Assembly: GCF_029168945.1 (NCBI RefSeq)
Contig: NC_083604.1
Location: forward strand, 70,200,211-70,264,210
Direction of reading: 5' to 3'
Origin: Cannabis sativa
Lineage: Eukaryota > Streptophyta > Magnoliopsida > Rosales > Cannabaceae
Length of the DNA: 64,000 bases
Shown here piece after piece: positions 23,101 through 36,603 of the stretch (its first letter is position 1; each line of letters starts with the position of its first letter). Position numbers and translations under genes: made by a program. The notes under the pieces are model-generated. The model saw only the letters and a list, made by a program, of their open reading frames with translations, ran no database searches and had not been told where the DNA came from.

Positions 23101-23245
23101 TCTATAAATAAAATTTGTATTTTTAATATTTTTTTAGTATTTGGGTATTTTGAAAATTCCCGTTGCTCAATCAACTTGATTGGTTTGTGACCCGTTTGTT
23201 ACCACCTTCATTATACAAAATACATTTGTTAAAACTAAACAATTG
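20133..23245. other. AT-rich intergenic region
   Basis: No gene is supported. Short ORFs (e.g. 22087-22347) have no recognisable domain. Two near-identical strings, TGAGCAATGAG (20702) and TGAGCAGTGAAGGGGA (20810), repeat material at 20633. A- and T-runs are common. Confidence 0.5.
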
Positions 23246-23339
23246 AAAACGATTTTTTTTTTTACTTAATAAATTAATGAAGAAGATTATGGTCTCTGTG
23301 ACCCCGAGTGACAGTTAATGGTCCTTGTGACTCTATACT

Positions 23340-25073
23340 ATGATTGATCTTTGTGTGTTGTTTGTGTTCATGGCTACGATGATGGTGGATAGTACTGTTG
23401 ATGAAATTGTGCAATTGACTGACAAGTTAGGAATGGAGCAAGAAGAGGATTGGGAGGTGAATGAAGAACAAGTGACTGAGTTTGGAGAGAAGTCATTGAT
23501 TGAAAAAATTGTTTCGAAACAAAGTATGAGTTTGGGGCTGTTCCGAACTATTTTTACCAGGATGTGGAAATCAGTGGGGGAATGGAAAGTGAAGATTATG
23601 GATGAAAATAATAAGCATAATTACTTTGGAGTATCATTTAATAGTAGAAGTGATGCTAAAAGAATACTTGAGAAGCAACCTTGGCTGTTTAATGGGGGAG
23701 TGTTGGTATTGGAAGAATGGCCGGAGAGTGGACATTGGCGAGATGCGAGGTTGGATAAGGTTTCTCTCTGGGTTAAGATGAGGGGTTTTCCTCTTAAAGC
23801 TTTGACAGTTAACAATGTTAAGCGATTAGGTAGTATGGCGGGGGATGTTAAAGATATCTTTTGGAATAATCCTCAACAGATCTTCCTGAATGGCTATGTT
23901 CGTGTAAAGATTGGCTTTCCGATCATGAGTGAGATTTTCGTTGGGCGATACATTCCGGTGGATGGTGGTAAAAGGTGGGTGCAATTTAAATTTGATAAGT
24001 TACCACTTCTCTGTTTTAAGTGTGGCCATTGGGAACATGATCAATTGGGGTGTGATAAGACAATGGTAATGGAGGTTAATTTAACAGGCGACCAGGTTCT
24101 GAAATATGGAGTATGGTTAAGAGAGGATGATCCGATTCCCAATTGTTTTGTAGCTAATGCCCAAGCTCTGGCCCGACAACGTAAAGATTGTTTAGATGAG
24201 CTTGTTGGAAGGCCAATGGCGGAGGAGGATCGACGAAAGGAGTTGAGCAGGATGGCGGAGGGGGAAGCAAGTCAGGCCACGGGCTCCACGTCCGAACGGT
24301 TTCTTCGGACGCAGCAGTTACAGGAAGAAGTGGTTATAGGAGTGAGTCGTGGGAAGGAACTCCTTGGTCAGGCTGTTGTTAATAAGTCAAAGAATACAAT
24401 AGACTTTGTAAAGGAAATGGGCCTTGTGAATAATGGGCCAGAATCCATTAAAAGTCCACATGGAAGTAATGCTGCACAAGATGGGTTTATTAGTGTTGGG
24501 CTGAAGGGTTCTGGGCCTAGTAATCAACAAAAGGTTATCCCTGAGACTAATGCACAGAAACAATTTCGTGAGAAGGTGAATAAAGAGAAGGGGGTTCGAA
24601 GTTGTGGGATTGATCAGGATGAAGATAACTCAGCAGCTGATAATGAAGGGGAGAGGCGAAAGAGGAAGTGTGGGAGGAATACTATTGATTCTGGTCAAAC
24701 AGAGGGCTGTGTGGAAGGGGAAACTTTGGTGGCTGAGGCGACGGCGGGGAGTTTTGTACCGGGGAGTGGGGTTGAGATTTGTGGAGAGAATCAACAGAGT
24801 AATGGGAGAAGAAAACGTGTGTCTATTAAAAATAAAGCACGAGGCAAGGCCAAGATGGGAGGAAGTCATTCGGCTATGCACATTTCTGAGTTGCAAGCGG
24901 CTCCAGTAGAGGGTATGGTCGTATTCACAGCGGGTCTGACCGAGCCAATGGAGGGAGATAGAGTTTCTGCTAATGATTATGAGGTAGGTGTTTCTAGTTC
25001 TATGGATTTACCTGCTTCTTGTGTTGAATTGAAAGCGGCGAGCCTTGATGATCAAGGCCGCCGATCACAATGA
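23340..25073 (+). CDS. L1 ORF1 protein (DUF4283 and zinc knuckle)
   Basis: Open frame of 577 residues. A DUF4283-type RNA-binding-like region spans about residues 50-215 ([50 protein letters not shown]). It is followed by a CX2CX4HX4C zinc knuckle [14 protein letters not shown] at about residue 225. The C-terminal 300 residues are charged, low-complexity and poorly conserved in kind. In plant L1 elements ORF1 binds element RNA in the ribonucleoprotein particle. The true start may be a later in-frame ATG (23370). Its TGA overlaps the ATG of ORF2 (ATGA at 25070-25073). Confidence 0.85.
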   Translation: MIDLCVLFVFMATMMVDSTVDEIVQLTDKLGMEQEEDWEVNEEQVTEFGEKSLIEKIVSKQSMSLGLFRTIFTRMWKSVGEWKVKIMDENNKHNYFGVSFNSRSDAKRILEKQPWLFNGGVLVLEEWPESGHWRDARLDKVSLWVKMRGFPLKALTVNNVKRLGSMAGDVKDIFWNNPQQIFLNGYVRVKIGFPIMSEIFVGRYIPVDGGKRWVQFKFDKLPLLCFKCGHWEHDQLGCDKTMVMEVNLTGDQVLKYGVWLREDDPIPNCFVANAQALARQRKDCLDELVGRPMAEEDRRKELSRMAEGEASQATGSTSERFLRTQQLQEEVVIGVSRGKELLGQAVVNKSKNTIDFVKEMGLVNNGPESIKSPHGSNAAQDGFISVGLKGSGPSNQQKVIPETNAQKQFREKVNKEKGVRSCGIDQDEDNSAADNEGERRKRKCGRNTIDSGQTEGCVEGETLVAEATAGSFVPGSGVEICGENQQSNGRRKRVSIKNKARGKAKMGGSHSAMHISELQAAPVEGMVVFTAGLTEPMEGDRVSANDYEVGVSSSMDLPASCVELKAASLDDQGRRSQ

Positions 25074-28000
25074 AACTTTTAAGCTGGAATGTTCAAGGGA
25101 TTGGGAACTCTTGGACATTACGTGCCTTGCAATCCCATGTGCGTGATATTGGTCCAGATATTATTTTCTTAGCTGAAAGTAAATTAACTCGGGATCAAGC
25201 TGAGCGTGTTTGTAGTGTTCTGAATTATGGGAATTTGTGGACGGTTGATAGAGTGGGGATGAGTGGAGGTTTATTATTAATGTGGAGAACTGATATCACA
25301 TTGCAAGTTTTGTCTAGCTCACCTGGGCATATTCTTGCTACTGTGGCCGGAGTTGGGTTCTCACCGTGGTATTTTACTGGGTTTTACGGTAATCCTGATG
25401 CAAGCCAACGGAGGTTCTCGTGGCAACTTCTGCGTGATTTAAGAAAGGAAGTTTGGGGGCCATGGCTGTGTATTGGGGATTTCAACGAAATTGTAAGTCT
25501 ATCTGAAAAAATTGGTGGCCGAGATAGACTACTAGGGGTTATGGATGGCTTTAGAGAGGTCATAGATTATTGCCGGTTCATTGATTTTAGTTCTTGTAAG
25601 TATGAGCTGACTTGGTGTAATGAACATAGTAATTCTAGGGTCATGGAGAGGTTGGATAGAGGGTTATGTACAGAGGAGTGGTTGCCTCAATTTGAAGGGG
25701 CGGACATTTCACTTCTTGATTGGTGGGAGTCGGATCATCGTGCGTTAGTAGTTGATATGCCGGTGAGGGTGGACGGAGCTAAGTGTGGTAAATCCAAACG
25801 TAAAACTCGATTTCACTTTGAGGAAGCGTGGTGTCAAGAAGAAGAGTGTGTGAAGATTGTTGATCGAGTGTGGAAAGATAGTAATGGAAGGGGTCGGCGT
25901 GCTGCTATTCGGTGCAAAATTAATAAATGTGGAAAGGCATTTCATGGTTGGAATAAGAAAAAGAAACGTGAATTAAATACTGAGATTGAGAAGACTAAGA
26001 AAGTTCTTCATGAACTCACTATGCAACAACAACCGGGTGTGTGGGAGATGATTCAAAAAGAGGAGGATAAATTAAATGGTTTGCTTGAGAAGGATGAGCA
26101 ATATTGGAGACAGCGGAGTCGGGCACTTTGGTTGCAATGGGGGGATAGAAATACGAAGTACTTTCATCACAAAGCATCCTCTCACCGAAAGAAGAATGAA
26201 ATTAAAGGACTTCAAGATCATATGGGCATTTTGCAAGATGATAAGGTGTTGGTATGTAAGATAGTGGAGGATTATTATACAAGGTTATTCACTAGCTCAG
26301 AGGTTAATGAGGATGTATTTCAGGAGGTTATTGGGGTGATACAACCAAAGGTGACTTCAGCTATGAATGATGGTTTAATGGCTGATTTCACAGAGGAAGA
26401 AATTGTGGGAGCAGTGAAGGAAATGAATCCTACTAAGGCACCGGGTGCGGATGGACTCCCCGCACTTTTTTATCAGAAATTCTGGTCTAAACTTAAGGAA
26501 GATGTTATTGCTGTATGTTTGAATGTGCTGAATTATGGGGCTGATTTGAAGTGTCTTTATGATACGGTTGTAGCATTGATCCCGAAAGTTGATAAGCCGC
26601 AAAGAGTTGAGGAGTTTAGACCTATTAGTTTATGCAATGTGATCTACAAGATTGTTTCAAAATGCTTGGCTAATAGGATGAGGTCCACTCTTGGTCATGT
26701 AGTTTCCGATTCTCAAAGTGTGTTTGTAAAGGGGCGGCTTATCCATGATAATGCTATTGTGGGGTATGAGAGTTTACATGTGATGAGGAAAAATCGTTTT
26801 CGGAATGGAACGAAAGTTGCTTTGAAGTTGGATATGGCGAAGGCATATGATCGGGTAGAATGACGGTTTTTGGAGGCTATGATGGTGAAGTTGGGGTATA
26901 ATGCGGGTTGGGTCAGTAAGATTATGGCTTGTCTTTCATCGGTCCAGTTTTCATTCATCATAAACGGTGAAATCCAGGGGCGTGTCATTCCACAACGGGG
27001 TATTCGGCAAGGTGATCCCCTCTCTCCATTTCTTTTTCTGTTGTGTGCTGAAGCTTTCTCTTGTCTTATTCAGCATGCTGAACAGCGAGGGCGGGTTCAT
27101 GGGGTTAAGTTTGGACGGCAAGGACTGACTGTCTCGCATCTCTTTTTTGCGGATGATAGTTTGGTATTTTTAGAAGCTGTTGAAAATGAATGTAGGTGGT
27201 TCAAGGAGCTCCTGGAAAAATATTCTATCGCCTCGGGACAGTTGGTTAATTTTCATAAATCTGAAATGTGCTTTGGGCGCAATGTTTCTTCTCCGGTTAA
27301 GGCTCAATTGGCACTTTAATGGGTGTTAAAGTTGTGGATAATTATGAGAAATATCTTGGGCTACCTTCTTTTGTTGGGAGAACGAAGAAACAACACTTTG
27401 AGTTTATCAAGAATAGGGTGTGGAATAAATTGAAGGGGTGGAAAGGTTCTTTTTTTTTCTGCTGCTGGGAAAGAAGTCCTTATTAAGGCCATTGTTCAAG
27501 CTATTCCAACATACACAATGAGTTGTTTTCGTCTACCAAAGAAGACGATTAATAGTATTCATAGTATGGCTGCGAGATTTTGGTGGGGTTCATCGGAAAA
27601 GGATGCAAAGATTCATTGGTGCAAATGGTCCGTTTTGTGTAAAAATAAGGAGCAAGGTGGCTTAGGATTCCGAGATTTGGGTTTATTTAATCAAGCTCTC
27701 CTTGCTAAGCAAATTTGGAGATGTATAAGATTTCCAAATTCTTTGTGTAGCAAGGTCTTGAAAGCTAGTTACTATCCTCATAGTGGAGTATTGGAGGCGA
27801 AATGTGGGAATCATGCTTCCTTTGTATGGCGAAGTTTGGTTTGGGAAAAAAGATTATTCAGAAAGGCTATCGGTGGCGAATTGGTAATGGAAACTCGGTT
27901 CGGGCTATAGAAGACCCTTGGCTACCTCGGCCCCTCACTTTTAAAATATATGACAAACCGCCTTTACCAGAACAACTTTATGTCATTGATTTGAAGAAAC

Positions 28001-29183
28001 CCAATGGAGCTTGGGATGAGGAGTTTATTAGAGCTGTCTTTAATCCAACAGATGCGGATCTCATTCTACGAATGCCTGCATCGGAGTGGGATATTGAGGA
28101 TAAAATCTTATGGCACTATAGTAACAATAGGGAGTACTCGGTCTGTAGTGGTTATCGAATGGCGGCTGCCTTGCAGGTACGAGATGTACAGTCGGATACT
28201 GAATCAACTGAGAAATGGTGGAAGTTTCTTTGGAAGCTCAAAATTCCCCCAAAGGTAAAGCATTTTGTTTGGAAGATGGCTCACTCTTGGATTCCAACTA
28301 ATGCGGCTCTTGCTCACCGAAACATTCAAGTTGAGCCTTACTGTAGTCGATGCTCTAATGGTGCATATGAGAATGTTTTTCATGCACTTTGGAGCTGTAG
28401 GGTGAACCGTGAGGTTTGGACTTCTACTGGGTTCTATGGGAAAATTCAGAAGCTGGAAGGGAGGATGTGTTAGCCTTTCTTATGCGCATCTCGGCCACTT
28501 TTACTAAGGAAGAATTTGAATTTTTCCTGGTTCTTTCATGGAATCTCTGGTATGTTCGCAACTCTGTTAATCATGGGGGTCAAAAACCTCAGGCTAGTGC
28601 TATTTTGGAATGGTGCAGTAAGTTTATCAGCGAGTTTCGTCACAGTAATGCACCTAAGAGAGATCGGGTCTGTAGGGAGAATGCTCGTTGGATACCACCA
28701 GCAACGGATGTCTTCAAAGTTAATGTAGATGCTGGTGTGAAACAGGGAGCAGGCGTAGCTAGTACCAACTTGGTTGTGCGTGACCACTCCGGAACTGTTC
28801 AGTTGGCTACTGCGACTGTGATGTTGTAGGAAATGACTCCTCTTCAAGCCGAATTGCAGGCGATTGCAGGTGGGTTACAAGCTGGGTTACAGTGCTCTCT
28901 TCCGGCTTTTTATGTGGAATCTGATTGCCTCCAAGCTGTGAATTTAGTGATGCAGGAAGAGGAAGGATGCAGAGATGTTGATGGAGTTGTTGCTCATATT
29001 AAAAGTCTAATGCAAAATGTAAGGGTTAGAGGGATTTCATTTGTTTATAGGGAAGCAAATCAGGTTGCTCATGTATTAGCCAATGAAGCTTTGATTAACA
29101 AAGCTAGTGCCATTTGGGTTGGGGTTGTACCCCCTTGTGCGAGTCGAGCTGTGAAAACAGATTCGCTTAATCTATTGTATTGA
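25070..29183 (+). pseudogene. L1 ORF2 relic (endonuclease, reverse transcriptase, RNase H)
   Basis: Starts [13 protein letters not shown], the first strand of the APE-type endonuclease, so the ATG at 25070 is well placed. Endonuclease motifs follow ([26 protein letters not shown]). Reverse transcriptase motifs are [38 protein letters not shown] and the catalytic FADD at about 27145. A zinc-binding zf-RVT region (about 28190-28410: WKLKIPPKVKHFVWK, CSRCSNG) and an RNase H domain (VNVDAGVK, TPLQAEL, VESDCLQ, REANQVAHVLANEA) complete the protein. Breaks: TGA at 26861 in place of an expected Trp codon, a frame change at about 27310-27450, others at about 27850 and 28470, and a stop at 28827. Confidence 0.9.
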
Positions 29184-30209
29184 TTGTTGTTTGAATGAAT
29201 TCTGTTTTAAAAAAAAAAAAAAACGATTTTTTTTATTTTTTTTAAAAATAAAAATAATGTATGACACACTCCATTTCCATAAATAAATAAACAATATGCC
29301 AAAAGAAAAAAAAAAGAAAATTAATTGTTTTCTCCCCATAATTTGAGTGGTATTGGGGAAAGGAAAGAGCGGTTGGTTAAGCCTAAATTGTTAGGCACGT
29401 TTGGTTTAAGTAATAAAAAGTTTAAAAACACGAAATATGAATGAAATAAAATTTAAAAATTAAATTATTATATATATATATTTATATTACATTAAACTTT
29501 TTTTTTTTTTTAAGAATAGTAATCTATCAAAAATAGTAAATAAATTATTTTATTAAAATGATGTTGACCTAATACATTAAAATACAATCAAATAAATATA
29601 CATGAAATAAAAATTAATTCTTTTCCATTCTATTCTATTACTTCCAGCTAAACCCAACTTAAAAAAAATGATTGTAGGTGGTGGCTTATTTATAAATGAA
29701 TCAAGATATAATTGCTTCTAGTATAAAGTACCTTTGCTCCACAGATGGTTGAACCCATGGGCATAAAAGAAGCTCTAAGCTTTATTAATTTGAAAGGGTG
29801 GCCGATTGCAGAGTAAGAAACAGATGGTTAAAATTTAATCTATGGAATTGTTGATTAATGACATTAGAATGACTGTAAATTGTTGTTTTTTTGAGTTGAA
29901 CAATATTTCTTTAAAAATTTGTAAAATTTTCTTCAAATATGCATTAGCAAGGACTAATTGTTTTGAAGCTGATCGTCCTTATTGTTGGATGATAACTTGA
30001 TTAAATGAACTAACTTATGCTGCTATTTTTTTTTTCAAAAAACAAAAAAATAATAATAAAGAAATATAATAACTAAAATAGATATTTTTTCTTTATCAAA
30101 TTCTAAAAGTAATGAATTGAGTGGCCTTATTTAGATGTTCTTGATTTAATATAAAAAAATTGGAAGTAGACTATAAAAAATAATTACTTTTAGTATTAAT
30201 TTTTTAATT

Positions 30210-30415
30210 ATAATATAAATTTTTTTGTGATTAAATGTGACTTTTAGTCACAATAAATATAATTTGTGATTAAAACATAGTATATTTATTTATAAGTTGT
30301 TATTAATTTAATTTTAGTCACAACAAATATTGTAACTAAAAATATGTTTAGTCACAACAAAGTGTAATGTTTATGACTAATACTTTTAATCACGAATCTT
30401 TTAGTCACAACACAT
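30210..30415. repeat. cluster of TTTAGTCACAA-type repeats (DNA-transposon relic)
   Basis: The string TAGTCACAA or its complement TTGTGACTA/TTGTGATTA occurs about eight times in 200 bp, in both orientations. Such clusters are typical of subterminal regions of CACTA-like elements. No CACTA terminus was found nearby, so this is a relic. Confidence 0.5.
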
Positions 30416-31554
30416 AAACCAACAATTAGAAAATAGAATTATATGTAAAATTCAAATTCTAACCCTAGTTTCAAGCCATGACATGATCAATAACCTTTTA
30501 TTTGTAGCCATAGCCATTATAACTCCAACATTAGTCATTATAGGTACCACATGACTTTGAAATATGTGAAGCTCCAATTTGAGAAAAGTGCTCTCTTCAG
30601 TAATTAAAGGCATCAAAAGCCCGAAATGCTGGTAACTATTTCCCTAAACATCTTTACCCTTTAAGCTAGTGTGTGTGTGTTTTTTTTTAATTATTATTAT
30701 TATTTATTTATTATTACTTTTATGAGTAAATTTATACTTTATGAATGTTTGGCTAGGGTTTTTCTTTAGCTCTTTTATAAAGAAAAGCTTTGGCCAAATG
30801 TATAATTGCAATTTGAGAGTAGAGTGGAGCTACCATTTGGCAGGCCAGCTAATGAACCATTATCAATTGCTAAGATTAGATGTACGATGTCACAGTTACC
30901 TTAATAATTTCTCTCCATAATCTTTTATTGCATTTTAATGAGTATATTTAAATATAATTTTTTTCAAAAAGAAAAAAATCTTTGGAGAGACAATTTTTTT
31001 TTTTTAATGATTTACTCCGATTTATTAAACCAATCAAATTACCACTAGGCTACAGCATATATTAACTTTAAAAGTATTATTATTTATTTTATTACTAACT
31101 ATTTTTCTTTTTTCGAAATAGGACCCTGAGCGGTGGGGTGCCTAAGGCGGCCGCCTTCGTCTTAGCTCAGGGCCAGCCTAGGCAAGTAATTAAAAGGAAA
31201 AAAAATCTCTAAAGTTAGCATTTTGTAAACTATTTAAATATTTGCGTATTATATGTGATGATAATAATATATTGGAAGAGTAATTTAATTATTAACATAC
31301 TATATAATAAAAATTAAGATGCTTCAACGATAGCACTGTTCATACTTCAAACTATCACAAATTTCTAGTATGATCTAAACTCCAATCTTAACTAAATTAA
31401 CGACCAATAATTCGTTTGGTACATCATGATGTACTGTATTATATTGAATTGTATTAGTATTATTTAATATAGTATTATATTTCACATTAACTTTTATTTA
31501 TAGATTATGTAAAATTATACTATATTTACCATAAACGCGACTCTAATCTTGATC

Positions 31555-31765
31555 CTAAACCTGGACCCAGATACCATCTCCAGCCCCAGGCTACTAACCC
31601 TAACCTAGACCCCATCCCTAGACCTTGACCTCGAACTTTTGCACCCTGGTCCGGGTTGGATCCGAGGTCTGAGTTCTGAGGTTTGGGGTCCGGGACCAAT
31701 TCTAGATCTGGGGTCCAGGTTAGGGTTCTGGACTAGGTCCGGGTATGGGTCTGGGTCTGGGTGTT
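31555..31765. repeat. degenerate hexamer block forming a large inverted repeat
   Basis: The first half is built of CCTRGACC/AACCCTA-like units (about 31560-31640). The second half is built of the complementary GGTCYGGG/GGTTAGGG units (about 31650-31762), ending in GGGTCTGGGTCTGGGTG. The block would fold on itself. It includes telomere-like CCCTAACC and GGTTAGGG strings but is not a telomere array. Confidence 0.65.
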
Positions 31766-32066
31766 GGTTTTCATGGTTCAAATTGGAGTAGAAAGCGGAA
31801 ACAGTTTATGAAAAATATTTATAAACATTAAACCTATACTGCGTGATGAGATTAGTACACCTATTGATGCATATCAGGGTATCCTTGATTCTTTTTGTAT
31901 TAAAAAATGATCATCCATTCTTACTATAGATCTTGGCAAGAACTCACACCATAGATCTTCTAGATCAGTCTCAACACTCATGACAAGTATGAGTTTGTGT
32001 AAGAATATTTTAGGATGATTATTTAATATCACAACATGTACTCAACTCATGAGACACTGTGATATA

Positions 32067-32069
<3 letters not shown>

Positions 32070-32156
<87 letters not shown>
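32070..32156. repeat. (GA)n array
   Basis: About 87 bp of nearly pure GA repeat. ORFs over it are artefacts. No CACTA ends were found around this array. Confidence 0.95.
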
Positions 32157-32157
<1 letters not shown>

Positions 32158-32461
32158 CAACTCAATTTTTCTGCTTCATGAAAAATTATATCATTTAGGT
32201 CAAACCTATAATGATGTATTTGTAGCCTTCTATTTAATCCCAATAAATAAAGATAAATTAATTATTTATTTAAATTCAAATTCAAATAAATAATTATCTA
32301 AAAAATAGGTTTATCATTATTTATTTTAATCATTTAATAATAAATAACTTATTCTATAAACTATTTAATTAAATAATTATTTATTTCGAATTATTTATAT
32401 GATAAAATAATTAAAAAAAATCTTGCATTTAAATTAAACACCCTACACCTATGACTATCCA

Positions 32462-33565
32462 TGTTGGGAAACACAACCTAGCAGATTGATTTATTTTTTG
32501 TTAAAACTAATATTTAACATAATATTAATTACTTATAACATGCAATTCACATACAGAGCTTAGAAAACACTTTTAGAATGTTATGCAGCAGAATATTTTA
32601 TCCAGTTCAGCGATCTAATCCTTGTTTCTTTCTGTTGCAAAGTAATACTAATCACCGAACCTAAATCTTCTTAGAACCTGATATTACCACCAATTTTTTT
32701 TCACAATCTTCCTCAGTAATCCAAGTATTGTAATAGAACTGTGTGAGAAAGTATTACAACACTAGTATTTCAAAATTTAGAGAGAGAATCTAAGGAGAGA
32801 GTGGCGACTAGGTTAGAAAGTATTGACTGAGATTTTTGGCAACTAATTGATGAGAGCTGTTTAATGATCAAAACAGATTTAATGCGAATATTTTTACGTG
32901 GTTGGCTCATTAATGAGCCTTAATTCACGAGTCACTGCTATTAATATAGTAGTTTTTCTTACAGAAGATGGTTTACACTATTTTTTCCGACCCTTTCTTT
33001 AGAAAATAGTTGGAGTATTTATAGCTTCTTAAAGAGAGAAAAAAGGTATCACTATCGTCGCAAGTGTTAAAGCATGGTTTGCACAAGTTTCCAAATTCGA
33101 ATAATAGTGTATGTATGTATGTATGGTAAGTTGCATAGGTTTTAGCTAGGTGTCTGGTAAGATAAGCCCTTAACCTTTCCTCATTGATGTGATAGTTCAT
33201 TATGCATCCGTCGTAAAGCTCATAGATTAGAGTATAATTACCGAGTAATGGGTTTAATACCTCTAACATGACTTTTTAGATCCATTCACAGATGATTTCC
33301 CCATGTCGTATTTGATGCGCCTATACAATTTACATCTGGGACCTAATGACTGGCCCTAGAGGCTTTACCTAGCTCCTGGAGATGAACAAAATTCCTTGAC
33401 AGTAGGGTGTGGTTGAAGCTTCCGAAGGGGCCTCCCGAACATGACTATCGAATTTAGATAAATTCTCTGAGGAAATTTATCTTAAGTATTTCTTGCCCTT
33501 AAGACCTACTTGCCACCTCGCTGACCTCGGGACTACCACGTATATTGGAAAAAAGAGGGGCAACA
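32462..33565 (-). repeat. possible solo LTR
   Basis: Bounded by TGTTGGGAAAC and GGGGCAACA, giving TGTTG...CAACA ends. On the minus strand it has a TATA box (GCTATAAATACTCC) at about 33012-33025. No matching 5-bp duplication flanks it (ATCCA against TTTAC), so the edges, or the call itself, may be wrong. The small ORF at 32973-33269 has no recognisable domain. Confidence 0.35.
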
Positions 33566-34245
33566 TTTACTCTCCAAGATTCCCTATGCAAAAGATTAGA
33601 AAATGCAAAAGATTCTCTATGCATCAACTGTTGAGAGTCTAATGTATTGTCAGGTATGTACGCATCCAGATATAGCGTACATTGTTAAGATGTTAGACAG
33701 ATATTTAAGCAACTCTTATATAGACCATTGGATAGCAGCTAAGAGGGTCATGAGGTATCTTTAAAGAGTAAAAGATTACATGCTCACATACAGGAAGTCA
33801 TATCATTTGGAGGTCGTAGGGTATTCTGATTCTAATTTTGTTGGATGCCAAGATTGCATGAGGTCTACATCAAGCTACATTTTTCTGTTAGTTCGAGGAG
33901 CTATATCCTGGAGAAGTGTCAAACAGATACTAATATCTAGCTTCTTCCACTATGACAACAGAATTTGTAGCATCTTATGAGACATCAAATTAGGGAATAT
34001 GACTGAGAAACTTTGTCACTAGGCTGCGTATTTTAAAGAATGTAGAAAGACCACTCAAGTTATTTTGTGACAATAATTAAGCAATGCTATATTCCAATAA
34101 CAATAGGGACTCATCCAAGTCAAATCATATTGATATAAAGTTCCTAGTTGTGAAAGAAAAAGTACAGAGTGGATAGATATTCATAGAGCACATTGGGACA
34201 AATTCCATAATAGTATATCTGCTCACGAAAATATTACCACCTAAG
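33566..34245 (+). pseudogene. Copia RT/RNase H relic, upstream half
   Basis: Plus-strand frames give YASTVESLMYCQVCTHPDIAY, then a VVGYSDSNFVGCQD segment, SSYIFLLVRGAISWRSVKQ, and near 34110-34240 SNHIDIKFLVVKEKV, FIEHIGTN and LTKILPPK. These are the end of a Copia reverse transcriptase and RNase H. Frames change several times and stops are present. The LPPK codons are cut at 34241 by an inserted LTR; coding sense resumes at 41127 with KVFHSHMAHMG. Confidence 0.8.
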
Positions 34246-36603
34246 TGTTGGGTTTTGTGCCCTAAATAAAATTCATTTCAATATAATCAGTTTTACTTAT
34301 TAATAAAGATCAGAAATAACATTTTATGTTGCATGGTTCACATGATTTATTTCATGATTATATGCATATAATGTATGAATTCTATTTAAGTCTAGAACAT
34401 ATGAATTTGTTAATGATTATAGTGTTGTCAGCACAGTGGAATATAATCTTAATTATATGTTCGAAAGTTTATTTCCTGATTTGTCAGTTCACTGGATTTA
34501 GACTGGCATGATATAATCATCGATAGGTATTCTTACACCTTGGATAAGTGTTATGTCCTTTCCAGGGCATTGGCAAAGTTTACCAGTATCGGATGTATGG
34601 AGTATACTTCGGAAGGGACCGATATTGAACTTTGATTAGATATATTAAAATTTACAGTAATATCTATTCAATTCAATATCACCCATTGATCCTAGATCAA
34701 ATGATCTTAATCCTGATATGGTTAGGTTCGATCTCAAGAGTATTATACATGTTCTTTGATTTGTTAGTTAAGCCTACTTTTGGGTCAGGGTGATACGTAT
34801 ATTTTGGGAACATGATAGTATAATTGAGTGGGAGCGCTAACATAAATATGGAATATATAACTTCTATAGGAATTTAGAAGTGAAACGATAATATCCTTCG
34901 AGCTTGGCTAAACAGAAATAAATAGTTGAGATCTCATTTCACTTCGCTGAAATATCATTTATACGGAGCTAAGTGTTTTAAGGATAAAATACATTGAAGG
35001 TGTAACGGTAATTTAGTCCCTATTCAATGTAGATCATCTATTAGAGGGTCATTGATCAAATTAGGATTATAACAATGGATAATTAATAGCGTATCTATAT
35101 CGTGGAACATATAGAGCGTTCTATATGACTGAGAGTGTAATTCCAAGTTCTAAGTGTGGATTCAATAAGGAATTAATAAGTTAGGGAATTTACTTGGTAA
35201 ATTCGGTTCGGCTTATTGGAAGCTCGGTTATATAGGCCCATGGTCCCCATACTAGTTGAGACCATACTGCTTGTAAGAATCAGTTAATTGATTTTGATTA
35301 ATCAATTATAATTCTAAAAATTAGACTATGTCTAGTTTATGAATTTTCACTAAGCAAGGGCAAAATTGTAAGAAAAGAGATTCTAGGTTTTATTTGTTAA
35401 TTAAGAGACTTTATATGTCTAATTAATAAATATATAAATGACAATATTATTTAATAATTAATTTTTAGTTATTAAATAATTAGAATTGGCATTTAAATGG
35501 TTGAATTTAAAAATTAGCATTTTTGAGAAAATGAGATGCAGAAATGATAAAACAGCGAAATTGCATAAGTGAGGCCCAATATCCAAAGCCCATGGCCGGA
35601 CACACTTAATGGCTTTTATCATTTATTTTTTCATTATTTTAATGCCAAATAATTCTAACCTAAACCTAGATGGTTACCTATAAATAGATAGTGATGGCTC
35701 ACACTTAAAGTTGATGAAATTTCTTGTCTTCAGAAAGTTGAGCCTCCTATTCTTTTCTCTATAGGCCGAACCACTTCCCTTCTCTTTTCTTCTCTAAATT
35801 TTCGAACCTTGAGTGAATGAGTGAGTGCCCACACACATCAAGTGGTATCTCAATCATAGTGTGGAAGATTGTGAAGAATCCAATCAACAAGAAGGAGAAT
35901 CAGCATCAAGGAAGGAGAGAAAGAGATCCAAGTTCAGATCTTGGTGATCACTACTACAAAAAGGGGTATTTTTTGTCGTTTTATAAGTGACATATAAAGA
36001 TTTTGCGTCGGTCTACAGAACCGACGTATAATCCGTAGACGTAAATAGTATTTTATTTGCGTCGTTTTTAAAAAGACGCAAAATACAATTTTCGTCATTT
36101 GAAAACCGACGCTAAATAATTACTTTTCTATTTTATTTTAAGCGTCGCTTAAAAAATGACGCTAAATGTTTCATGGCATTTTAAAACTGTCACAAAAAAC
36201 TTATTCCGTCGGTTTAAAAATGTCATATCTATTACAGAAATATTTTTTTTTTACTTATTGCGTCACTTATAAAATGAAGCACAAATATAATTAAGGGAAA
36301 ATTGCAAATTTTTCATGCAATTTTCCCCACCTGTATTATCAAATTTTAGAATAACTCTATATAATATAGTAAATACATAATACAAAAAAAATTAAAATAA
36401 CATTTCAAAAACTTATATAAAATTAGTAATCGATTCTATTAACTAATCACACAATACCAAAATTGTTAATAAAATCGATTCTAAAACTTAAATTCCATGT
36501 ATATTGTAAACTAAATATAAACTAATAATATATGCAAAAGATAACAATAATCATAAAACTTGTTACTCATGTATTATAAGAAAAGTGTAGTAACCTTAAG
36601 TAC

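Larger units (their letters stand above)
23246..29234 (+). mobile_element. near full-length plant L1 LINE with target-site duplication
   Basis: Contains a short leader, ORF1, ORF2 and a poly(A) tail (29207-29223). The same string AAAACGATTTTTTTT occurs before the leader (23246-23260) and directly after the poly(A) (29220-29234), so it is read as the target-site duplication, of about 15 bp. Length and order fit a complete L1. ORF1 is open, but ORF2 has stops and frameshifts, so this copy is not autonomous. Confidence 0.88.
29235..32461. other. AT-rich intergenic region with repeat relics
   Basis: No gene. From about 29393 (GGCACGTTTGGTTTAAG) to 29665 (AGCTAAACCCAACTT) the ends are loosely inverted, suggesting an old MITE. 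Around 31122-31185 lies a GC-rich block with a TAAGGCGGCCGCCTT palindrome. Other parts listed separately: subterminal-type repeats near 30210-30415, a GGTCYGGG block at 31555-31765 and a GA array. Confidence 0.45.

Noticed and set aside
24604..24909. ORFs in other frames within L1 ORF1
   Set aside because: Shadows of the clear DUF4283/zinc-knuckle frame.
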